Positions 51,848-60,112 of a stretch of 64,000 bases of DNA are shown here, piece after piece. The DNA is from Tetmemena sp. SeJ-2015. Taxonomy: Eukaryota > Ciliophora > Spirotrichea > Sporadotrichida > Oxytrichidae. The stretch lies in the NCBI GenBank assembly GCA_027382625.1, contig JAJKFJ010021668.1:44864-108863 (forward strand), in the 5' to 3' direction. The position numbers were made by a program, and so were the translations under genes. The notes below the pieces were generated by a model. It ran no database searches. It was not told the origin of the DNA and was given only the letters and a program-made list of their open reading frames with translations. Position 1 is the stretch's first letter. Each line of letters opens with the position of its first letter.

Positions 51848-53290
51848 ATGCAACAAAACAACTACAACCTAACTCCAGACATAAAATTCTATAAACCCAC
51901 AAAGATTTAATATCAAGATGTTGAGGAACTATCAGGCCTACAAGAGATTATAGCTCTAATTCATAACTCTCTTCCACTAAATTTAAACTTAAAATTTAAG
52001 ACTGCTTTGACTAAATAGTAGAGAAAGATATTACAGAAATTGTTCAAGAAAGCTTGAACTCACTTACTTTAGAAGATTATCCTCATAATATCAAAGAGTT
52101 CGGGCGAACTTTCTTGAAGCATTGTGCAAATCCTTTACTAGAGCTAACTCTTCGAAACTGTTCCTTGATCCCCATAGATTGTAAAATTCTAGTGAGAGAC
52201 TTCTAGGAGCAGCTAAGAGAAGTCAGAAACTTAGACCTATCCTTAAATTCCATCAAGATTACAGGATTCCTATATCTTCTTGACAAGAATGATTCGCCAT
52301 TTCATAATCTTGAGAAGCTCACTCTCTTCAATTGCGATATGAAAGACAATCAGCTTTTTTATATCCTAATTTCAAAGAAGTTTGTAGACACTACTCACTT
52401 CATTCAGCTTAGTAAGCTAAAATCTCTGAACTTGAGCTATAATGAGAACATTTAAAGCTTACTAGAGATTCTTTTCTCCTTCTAAGAGACTCAAACTGTA
52501 TTGTCTTTGAGTAGCATAGAGTCCCTTCAGCTAGTGGACTGCAGACTGTATGACAATTTAACAACTAGGTTTCTTTAAAGAAGATCTACTCTAATGACAA
52601 GCTTGCATTCATTAGACTTGAGTCATAATGAACTCTCTGATTTCTAATAGCTAATGAGCTGTCTCATCAATTGTTGCTCCCTCAGAAGTCTTGCCTTGAC
52701 TTGCTGCGAATTCGAAGATTTCGATTTGAGAGACTTACAAAATTATACCAAGATTACCTTCTCCACTTTGGTGGAGCTTGATCTAAGTAACTCTTTGCAC
52801 AGCGATAACTAGCTTTCTGAATTAGTGGCAAGCAGCTACTTTCCAGCTCTTGAATTCTTGAGATTGAAAAATTGTAATCTTAAGCTTTAAGGCTTTAGAG
52901 AAATTCTAACAAGCCTCTCTTTTCCAAAACTAAAAGTTCTCAACCTTGCTTAAAATTACATAAACAGACTCCCCTATTTCGATGAAGTTGAAGATGCTGA
53001 AGTTTGGAAACTCATTTAGTAAATTTAGGTAATCGATTTAAGAGGTAAGATATTTTAACTCGAGATTTTTAGTTGTTTACTTTTTATTTATAGAGAACAG
53101 CATAAGCAATATTAAATATTTTCATAAGATTCATATTTAAGCAAGAAGAGTTATTTTTAAGGATGTTTTCAAGGGATTTTGGAGGATGTGGTATTTCTTC
53201 TTGAAGGAAACTTTCTTCAAGCTTCTGATTTTAAATTTATGTCGGAGCAAAGCTTTGTCCGTTTTTCTTTCTAGAGGAATCCAAATTTGA
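51848..53290 (+). CDS. Leucine-rich-repeat protein (RI-like)
   Basis: ATG 51848 (MQQNNYNLTPDIKFYKPTK) to TGA 53288-53290. After a frame break near 51985-52000 at an AAATTTAA repeat, a series of LRRs runs from about 52100 to 53040: LLELTLRNCSLI, EVRNLDLSLNSI, NLEKLTLFNCDM, KLKSLNLSYNEN, SLHSLDLSHNELSD, SLRSLALTCCEF, LVELDLSNS, ALEFLRLKNCNL and KLKVLNLA. Spacing of about 26-29 residues and the xxLxLxxC pattern suggest the ribonuclease-inhibitor/cysteine-containing class. A GT-AG intron (about 53046-53092) joins VIDLR to ENSISNIKYF. Function unknown. Confidence 0.75.
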
Positions 53291-53638
53291 TCTTTAAATG
53301 ATCAATTAATAATATATTATTTTATCTTAGAACTTAGTTAGGAACAGAGGGATAGTTTTCTCAGATTTCTATGATTTCATTTTCATTATGAGATTTAGCT
53401 TAATCTTGAAAAAATACTTTAACTTTATTCTCTCTAGAGATTGATTACAAGTATGAGGATTTTAAGATGTGAAATAAAATGTTCTTATTATCTATTTTTC
53501 TCATGCTGCGAAAGAGCTTTCTCCAGTTAAAAGAACCCCACCCTCTAGAAACGTACTTCTCTTGAGCCACATCCTTTGCTAGAGAAGTCTCACCTCTAGG
53601 CTCTTTAACTTTTTAAGAAGGCAGAAAAGCGATTTGGA
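53291..53638. other. Spacer with possible upstream coding
   Basis: AT-rich to about 53480. From about 53510 the frame of the next gene is open (SQKNPTLQKRTSLEPHPLLEK), so its true start may lie here behind an IES. Confidence 0.4.
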
Positions 53639-55471
53639 ATGAAGAATTGCGACATAGACAGTTTTGCTGAAGCTTTTGAGGAAGTGATGCGCTTCAAACT
53701 CTCAGATAGAAAAGATTTGAGGAGTACCTACCTAGACGCAGAGTGCCTCTATTTCGTATGCCAGGACTTTGAAGAGGTAAACAAGGGCCTGCTGTCGGAT
53801 ATCTTTGACAGAGACTTTTATTTCTCAGAGGGAAAACGCTACCACATCAATGCTTATAGGTTGATGATGTTCGCACTTATGCACTGCAGAGCAAACACAG
53901 TTAACAAGAAGACTCTTAAGGTTTCACTCCTTTTCAGCCACATACAAGAAAATTCCAATAAGTAGTTTTTTTTAATTTTTTTATTATGTCCTAAATGATG
54001 AAGTGAAGTGGAGCTAAGAAGAGCTGCAAGAATTTCTCATGGAATTCTTCTATCTGCCACTTGAGTTTGCAGCCAGTAAGTAAAATCAAATCAATAACTA
54101 TCTTTTTAGATTTCGTGAAGAAGCAAGGAAAGATCAGGAACAAAGACGAAATTAAAGCCTTCGAAGAGATCTATAAGTATTTCTCACAGCCAGAGATTCT
54201 GCTAAAAGAGTTTGTATAAAATGTATGTAAGCAGTACTTTGACAATGACAAAAAGCATGGGCTGCTATTCAGAGAGTTCTTAGAGATCATACAAGCCCAC
54301 TAATACTGGCTGGTTAGACCTGACCTCATCAGAGAATTTGATTGTATGAAGCAGTAAATTTAAAAAATGCAATATCTATAGAGAAGAGTTTTTGGTATTT
54401 GCAATTTAAAACAAGGACAGGTATTTCGTACCTGAAGATTTGTATAAGGCCTTGCTCACAGATGAAAAAGAATAGAAGTTTGGGGCATCTGCAAATTTAT
54501 TTCAATAGATTTTCTATCCCATTTATAGTAAAAATAAGGTGATGTCCAACGCCAATAATTTCTTCAAGAGTAAAATTGGTGACCTCAAAAGCAAACTAGC
54601 TATAACACCAAGGCATGCCTAAACACCTATTCAAGAATCTTAGCCGGATTTCCAGAAGAGACAGACTAACTTCATTTCTTAACTCAAGCTCGGCAATGGC
54701 CAATTTAAAAGTGCTAACTTGATGGAAGGAAATTTCTTAGAGAACATGAAATAGAGTGCGAATACGCCTTAATACCCAGCGCTTAGACTTTAGTAGCAAG
54801 ATAGAATCCTCTCAAAGAAAGTGAGCACTTTCTCTCTTGGAGAGGACCTGATGCTAGTTTAAGATTCTATGATGGATGAGGACGAATCTATAAGCGTTTC
54901 TGACATGCGCTCCCCCGGAGCTAAGCAGATCAAGCTTTAGATAAGAGAGAGCGAGTTAAAGCAAAAGAAAGGCAACTCACCTCTGAAGCATCAAAAGACC
55001 AAGATGCTGCTAGGTGAACAAGAGATCTACGCTAAGGTGCTTGATAATTTAGAGCAGAAGTATGGGGAGGTACAGCTTCATCTCTACCAGCAGCTCTCTA
55101 AGTTCACAATAGAACCCGAAGATTAAAACATTATTCAGAAACTACTTTACTCTATTAGAGTTCATCAGTGCTACACTACTCAAGTTTCAACTATCAAGGA
55201 TGAGATGGTCCACGAACTCTAGCATCTCATATAAGAGGGAGTCAGCTAAAATGATATCCTCAGTCTGTCTAAGAACAAGCTCACAAAGAGGAAGTTCCTC
55301 TTCTATTATTAACGCTGCCTCTCTAAATTTGAGGATATTGCTAATTCCCACTATTTTAAAAAAGCAGGAAAGGGTTAAATCTTTTTTAAATAATTTAATA
55401 AAATAAACTCTAAATTCCTGATTTTAAATTTTAATATGCCTTTAAATAACTTTTCCCTTTAAAACTATTGA
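53639..55471 (+). CDS. Hypothetical protein with helical N-terminal half
   Basis: The first in-frame Met is at 53639 (MKNCDIDSFAEAFEEVMRFKLSD), but the frame is open upstream. Pieces: TYLDAECLYFVCQDFEEVNK, LSDIFDRDFYFSEGKRYH, YRLMMFALMHCRANTVNKK, then after an interruption near 53935-54010 WSQEELQEFLMEFFYLPLEF, and after an intron near 54080-54110 KKQGKIRNKDEIKAFEEIYK, ILLKEFVQNVCKQYF and LLFREFLEIIQAHQYW. After an IES near 54340-54410, a phospho-Ser-rich middle and VLDNLEQKYGEVQLHLYQQL and RKFLFYYQRCLSKFEDI follow. TGA 55469-55471 is the first in frame. The alternating acidic helices recall calcium-sensor-like folds, but I see no EF loop and do not name a family. Confidence 0.5.
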
Positions 55472-55475
55472 CGAT

Positions 55476-55673
55476 ATGCAGACCTTCAAAATTAAGAAAT
55501 CAGAGCAATATATTGTGGCCTTCACAATTGTGATTCTGAACTAAATGGTCTTGGTCTGCATCTATCCTTTCAGAAGTGAAGCTTACTGCTTCTCTTCCAA
55601 CGATTTCTAGGATCCTTCACTCAATATTATTTAGTTTACGAATGGATTAATTAATTATGAATTTGAGTAGTGA
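55476..55673 (+). CDS. Short membrane-protein reading frame, possibly a lone coding segment
   Basis: ATG 55476 to TGA 55671-55673, 65 codons: MQTFKIKKSEQYIVAFTIVI then a hydrophobic segment LNQMVLVCIYPF and SEAYCFSSNDFQDPSLN. It begins only 5 bases after the preceding stop and ends where the transposon-rich region starts. No downstream continuation recognised. It could be the first coding segment of a gene whose remainder is elsewhere, part of the preceding gene, or chance. Confidence 0.3.
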
Positions 55674-55703
55674 ATTAAATGTACAATTCTAATTTCTTCT
55701 TTT

Positions 55704-56042
55704 TCAACTAGTGAGGACCATAGTAATTTGAAAGAGCACTCTATTCTTTATACTTTGAATGTCTGTGTTTTCAAAGTCAGGTCTAATTCCAAGCATCATG
55801 CAATATGACACATCACACATGTACATCAGCTGGTCAAAGTCATTGTTTGAAGGTAGCTGAGTAAACAAAAGCCTAATCACTCCACTCTCAATCTGCTGCT
55901 TTACTTCATGGTCACTCAAGTTCTTACAGATTGCGTTTCGCAATAAGTCCACCAGTGAAGGATTAACAGAAAAAATAATCCTATGTTTAATCGAGTCAAA
56001 ATAAATTTTATTTCTTAGAAATGCTCTAAATAAAAAAATCAA
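55704..56042 (-). CDS. Hypothetical reading frame
   Basis: An open frame ending in TGA, with natural-looking composition: FSVNPSLVDLLRNAICKNL, QQIESGVIRLLFTQLPSNN, YMCDVSYCMMLGIRPDFENT. No family recognised. It lies where the 5' part of a TBE element would be expected but on the minus strand, and left of the adapter scar, so it may belong to other eliminated DNA. Confidence 0.35.
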   Translation of the reverse strand: MIFLFRAFLRNKIYFDSIKHRIIFSVNPSLVDLLRNAICKNLSDHEVKQQIESGVIRLLFTQLPSNNDFDQLMYMCDVSYCMMLGIRPDFENTDIQSIKNRVLFQITMVLTS

Positions 56043-56366
56043 AAATTAGAAGAAAGTGAGACCAAGATAAGAATAATCATTTTCTTTGTTTAGGATTATA
56101 ATTATGCGAGTCAAAGCGAAATTACTCAAAAATAACTACATGATCCATCCTATCTCAGTTCATTTTGACTCTAAGGTATGGCTGTAGTCACCCTTATCAG
56201 TAGTAATAGCCAGTACTCAACATCAACTCCACAAAATGTTGAGAGTGCCAACGCGCACTATACTCTCGCATTTGAATGTTGCTTTGCAGATGAGAAAGTT
56301 AGGAGTTACACTGTTCCTCATCGCACTTCTAGTTTCAAGATTTGCACATCAATATTTGATTGATCC
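56043..56366. other. Unassigned sequence in transposon-rich region
   Basis: No confident gene. A plus-strand 61-codon frame at 56178-56363 has no recognisable homology. Confidence 0.35.
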
Positions 56367-56666
56367 TCAAACTCTGCGCCTATAAGCGCACTTCAGTTTG
56401 GAAGTAGCGCAAGATTCATAGATAGTCTTATCCAAAGATCTCTCGTAACTGAGCAAAATCTTCGTTGTAATGGCATAACGTACAAACTGTGAATCGAGTG
56501 GAAGCGCTTTATAGACTTCACTAAGCCATTTTATATAATAATCTGAAATATATTCGACTAGCTGCTCAGGTGTGAGAGGATAGCGTGAAGTTGTATGTGC
56601 TGACGAGCTGTGTTCACACAACAACACCTTCATGAAGAAGAGTTGGTACAAGAAGCACGATAACAT
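56367..56666 (-). CDS. Hypothetical reading frame
   Basis: 99 codons ending in TGA. Contains RYPLTPEQLVEYISDYYIKWL, SEVYKALPLDSQFVRYAITTK and ILLSYERSLDKTIYE, which look like a helical protein rather than noise. No family recognised. May form one gene with 55704-56042 across an IES, or be a TBE-associated frame; I cannot tell. Confidence 0.35.
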   Translation of the reverse strand: MLSCFLYQLFFMKVLLCEHSSSAHTTSRYPLTPEQLVEYISDYYIKWLSEVYKALPLDSQFVRYAITTKILLSYERSLDKTIYESCATSKLKCAYRRRV

Positions 56667-56720
56667 AGAGATGTTTACGAGTAGAAGTAAATATAACTAC
56701 AAGTGCGGTACTTGGTAATA

Positions 56721-57022
56721 ATGACCAGCTCAGGCTTAAAGCTTATGTCCTTCATCCTCGCTCTATCAAAGCGAGAGCAGTATGTTGCGTTCCTTTAAGA
56801 AGCTCAGAAAGAAGATCACAGACGGTCGTTCTACTCGTTTACAACCTCAGCGTACACAAAGACAAAGGAAGCGAGAAGGCATACGCTGAGTTGAACATCA
56901 CTCCTGTTTTTAATGTTCCATACTCGGCAGAGTTCAACGGCACTTAGTTAGAAGACACTATAAGAAGCTGCTGCTCTATCACTGAACATGATTAAGCTAC
57001 GATACAGAGGATTTAATAGTGA
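56721..57022 (+). pseudogene. TBE-like DDE transposase, C-terminal remnant
   Basis: One frame gives MTSSGLKLMSFILALSKREQ; a shifted frame then gives QTVVLLVYNLSVHKDKG and LNITPVFNVPYSAEFNGTQLED, ending at TGA 57020-57022. The NxSxHK and NVPYSxEFN segments are the second and third catalytic regions of Tc1/mariner-IS630-type transposases. The Asp expected in LLVDNLSVH is Tyr here (codon TAC), and the frame shift breaks the gene, so it is inactive as read. The N-terminal half with the first Asp is not visible upstream. Confidence 0.68.
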
Positions 57023-57123
57023 AGATTTGTAAGATGGAAGAAGAGAAGACAAAATTATGTGCGAGATAAGGTAGAATATTTAGGAAAGTATTTAAGCTTA
57101 ACTAAATGACTTAAGTCACTTTG

Positions 57124-57141
57124 CGTGTGCTCTTCCGATCT
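57124..57141. other. Illumina adapter sequence embedded in assembly
   Basis: CGTGTGCTCTTCCGATCT matches, base for base over 18 nt, the end of the standard Illumina TruSeq adapter; on the minus strand it starts AGATCGGAAGAGC. It lies exactly where the coding frame from the right stops. This is an assembly scar, not biology, and marks a possible false join. Confidence 0.92.
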
Positions 57142-57915
57142 TTAAGAGGTTCCTTTCTCTCTCTGTTGGGCCAGCACACCTAGCATCCTCATCTTCGAAC
57201 CTGCTCCCGCATCTATGTGCATCTGCGTCGTCCCAAGTTTCATAGTAGTGATAGACCTGCTCACCTGCGATGCTTGATTTGCTTCCGTGCTCTGAATACT
57301 TTTTGCCCTTCCTTCGTGGAGTGTGGATGTGAGGTAGATGCCAGGCCAGGTCTCTACCACAGTTTAAACCAAAAGCTTACTAGAAATAGGGATATCTTCT
57401 GAAGCTGTCAAACCTTCGCGCTGTACTATTCTTGCTTCTTGTCGTTCTCCTCTATTGGAAATTCTCTTCGGGTGCATCCAATGATCTCTTTGAGGTACTC
57501 TGCACGTACATTAGAAGGACGCAAAGAAGAACCTTCGTTCTGGCAACCTGTTTGAGATTGTCCCTTGTTAGGAAGGAATAGAGCAACCTCCGGATCTCCC
57601 TCGCATCGTCATACATATTAGTGACTGAGATCTCAGGATAGTTGGGATCTCCATCATGTTGACAATCATTGTTATTGAGAGCTTTTTCATCAGCAAGAAC
57701 TTCTTTGAGAACGAGATCTTTGTCCATACATTGTCGGAAGGAACAAACCAACTAGATTATTGTTACTCCAATTAGAGCTTCTTACCTTGCTAAGTGACCG
57801 GTACCTGTAGAGGTCTTCCTTGCTTCGGGAACCTGTTGCTCAACTCTTGCCTTCCACTCTTAATCTTCTTAACATTCAAGTTTCCACCATTTGCTCGAGT
57901 ACTCGTTGTTTCTAT
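57142..57915 (-). CDS. TBE-associated second reading frame, truncated at adapter
   Basis: Minus-strand frame: NNEYSSKWWKLECQEDQEW, QQVPEARKTSTGTGHLA, a GT-AG-like gap near 57747-57785, then FRQCMDKDLVLKEVLADEKA, DPNYPEISVTNMYDDAREI, RRLLYSFLTRDNLKQVART and FDSFRRYPYFQQAFGLNCG. It ends with QVYHYYETWDDADAHRCGS and GPTERERNLLK, right at the adapter. Position between transposase and kinase frames and size near 230 residues suit the small (about 22-kDa) TBE protein, whose function is unknown. The C terminus is cut by the adapter join, so the stop is not seen. The start is not resolved. Confidence 0.5.
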
Positions 57916-58518
57916 TTGAAATCAAAGTTATATTATTGATCTAGATCCCACGAAGCTAAAGCTTACTATTTAATAGTGAGATCCTATAGGATGATAAGCT
58001 GAAATAGATAGAGCTAGAAAACTAAGCGAATCAGGTGCAAGTTGTGAAGTGAGCTCCTTTTATTATGTGGTGGCTCATTAAATTAATAACCTAATATCTT
58101 AAAACTTATTAGTAGCCAAATTACTAAAGTTGCTGCAACTAAATTAGTAGCAGTTCATCGCGTTGCAAGGAAATTAGTAGCAGCTATTTTTAAGCCTTTC
58201 GTTGACGTCGACATTACTACATGGTTGCCAAACGGAATTAGTAGCACTACTAACTGCGTTTTGAACTTAATTTGTAGCAAAATCACAAGCAGAATAAGAG
58301 ATAAATATGGGGCTATCTAATAATAAATAAGAAAGATGTAGAACATCGCTTTGAATCTTTGCACTCTGATGTCTCTTTCGTGAGTGCTCTGCACCTAGGA
58401 AACAGCATACATAAAATAAGTGGCGGGCTCTCATAATTTAAAATTTGAATTAAGAAGGCAACCAACCTAGCTAAGAGACAGTACAACCTTAGCAAACAAC
58501 AAGCTAAACTAAATTTCG
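57916..58518. repeat. Non-coding interior of the element with ATTAGTAGCA repeats
   Basis: No convincing coding. Between 58108 and 58279 the motif AATTAGTAGCA or a one-base variant occurs five times (near 58108, 58143, 58173, 58236 and 58269), unevenly spaced. The meaning is unknown. Confidence 0.45.
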
Positions 58519-59327
58519 GAACAGCAACCAAAACAAGATGCTGTGTGCACTAAGTGCAAGGGAGAGCTCTCTGAACTTGAGCTCGAGCAAAAGATGTGCT
58601 TTAATGTCAAGCCAAGAGGTGAGAAGTCGGTGGGCGTTTAATATATCGCACCTGATGCTCTTGTTGCTGCTCCAGAGACAATGAGGAGAAGAAACTTTTT
58701 TATGCGAGTAATGACAACGACCTCAAGCGGCACATCAAGGAAGTCACTCAGACAAGAAAAACCTAAGATCTATATGAAGCATTAGAATGGACGGTCGCTA
58801 TCCTTGCTTCAACTTGTAGCGGACATTCTCTCACTCTGCTTTCCCAAGAAGCACATGGAAGAAGCACATGGCTGAGTTCGTAAGAGGATAAAGAAACTTT
58901 AAGGATGGTGCCGAGCTAAGAGGCAAGCACGATACCTTGACAAAGGTTCAACTAAAGAGGAAGCAAGAGGAGAAGAAGAGGAAGATTGAGTTCAGAATCA
59001 GAAGCCTTAGTGTATGGTGTCAGTAAAAGTTCAGCTAGCTTCAAAGCAAGACTCCATGCTTGAGAGTTTAACTTTGGAGGAGTGTGTTCCAAATTACATC
59101 CACCTTGCTGATGCGAAGCAAAGAGACACCATCATACAAGAAGAGTATGCTTACAAGATCTTCCCTTACGAATACCTTGTAAAGAAGGAAGAGAGAGGTC
59201 TTGAGTTCGCGAACGAACTGACATTGTTGAGAGAAGCGAGGGACAAAAACTTGAAGTCGTTCTTCATCTTGCTGGTGTTCTTATCGATCATGATACATCG
59301 CCATTGCCTTCCTAAATGGAGATCACA

Positions 59328-59366
<39 letters not shown>

Positions 59367-59760
59367 TGAGAATTCTCAGCACGAGGCGCAACAAGTCTTA
59401 CTGACTGCTATTCTCACTGACTCGTTAGAGGAGTGGGAGTTGCATGAGTGGGATTCGTGCACAGAGATCTCAAGCCAGAGAAACATCATGATAAACGTTT
59501 GAACCAGTCAGAGCAACTGTCATAGACTCAACAGAGTGTAAGAAGAGAAAACATGAGGAAGCATCGGTGCAAGGAACTGCAGGCTACTTCCATAGAGACA
59601 GACTTGGCTCAACGGTTTCAGTGCAGTGGGACATTTGCTCTATTTGAAATCATACTTGAATGCGATATGAAACCAGAGGAATATACTAGTGTGAAAAGTG
59701 AAGATGATCAATTACTAATCGCAACAAGACATTTGTAAGATAGTTACAAGGTATCAGAAC
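58519..59760 (+). pseudogene. TBE-like zinc-finger/kinase protein, broken copy
   Basis: Zinc-binding pieces: DAVCTKCKGELSELELEQK near 58540 and, after a frame change, CSRDNEEKKLFYASNDNDLK followed by RHIKEV (C2..H type) near 58680. A basic helix and LTLEECVPNYIHLADAKQRD then IFPYEYLVKKEERGLEFANE follow. A frame slip near 59250 leads to LEVVLHLAGVLIDHD. Beyond the A run, kinase catalytic loop FVHRDLKPE appears at about 59458 with a TGA seven codons upstream in that frame, then GTAGYFHRD near 59580. Zinc finger plus kinase-like loop is the architecture known for the large TBE protein. Several breaks make it a pseudogene as assembled. Confidence 0.62.
59330..59360. repeat. 31-base A homopolymer
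   Basis: An unbroken run of 31 A inside the kinase frame. Given the adapter nearby, an assembly or library artefact is as likely as a genuine insertion. Confidence 0.9.
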
Positions 59761-59991
59761 CTTGAAAAAGTTAGGTAAACAAAGTAATAATCAAGCAACT
59801 ATGAACCTAACACCAGTTATCTAGATAGAGGAGCACTTTAAAGGCATATAAAATTAGATATGAACAGACGTCAAGGTCACCTTCCTAGAAGTCTTTAGAT
59901 TGCCTGTTTAGGGTTAAAATTTAGCATGATTATAAGTATTAATAAAGAAATTAATTATACACAACTTATTTTCACTTTCTTATCATTTTAT

Positions 59992-60008
59992 GGGGTTTTG
60001 GGGTTTTG
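59992..60008. repeat. TBE right terminus, telomere-like repeat
   Basis: GGGGTTTTGGGGTTTTG, 17 bp, the complement of the C4A4 repeats at TBE ends and of hypotrich telomeres. It is followed by ATT, consistent with the ANT target duplication known for TBEs; the other copy of the duplication was not found. A telomere at a nanochromosome end would not continue into unique sequence as here. Confidence 0.85.
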
Positions 60009-60112
60009 ATTGTAATTACTTAAAAGTAGAATAATTCGCAAACTTTCTGTCGCTTCCCTCCCATTCCAAAAGCACTTTAACCAGTTAAAAATACATAAAT
60101 AGAAGCCATTAG

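Larger units (their letters stand above)
56721..60008. mobile_element. Decayed TBE-like (telomere-bearing) germline transposon, 5' end missing
   Basis: Contains, left to right, a broken transposase 3' part (+), an opposite-strand second frame (-), a zinc-finger/kinase frame (+) with breaks, and a right terminus GGGGTTTTGGGGTTTTG. TBE elements of Oxytricha are known to be about 4 kb, to end in 17 bp of telomere repeat, and to carry a transposase, a small ORF and a zinc-finger/kinase ORF; this fits. No matching left terminus was found upstream. An adapter remnant at 57124-57141 and a 31-base A run at 59330-59360 make the copy unreliable as assembled. Confidence 0.75.

Noticed and set aside
58519..59360. 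LINE-type retrotransposon ending in poly-A
   Set aside because: The upstream frame has zinc-finger and kinase motifs, not reverse transcriptase, and the kinase continues after the A run.
59992..60008. GGGGTTTTGGGGTTTTG as a true telomere or chromosome end
   Set aside because: Unique sequence with a gene follows at once, and the length of 17 bp beside TBE-type frames fits a transposon terminus.
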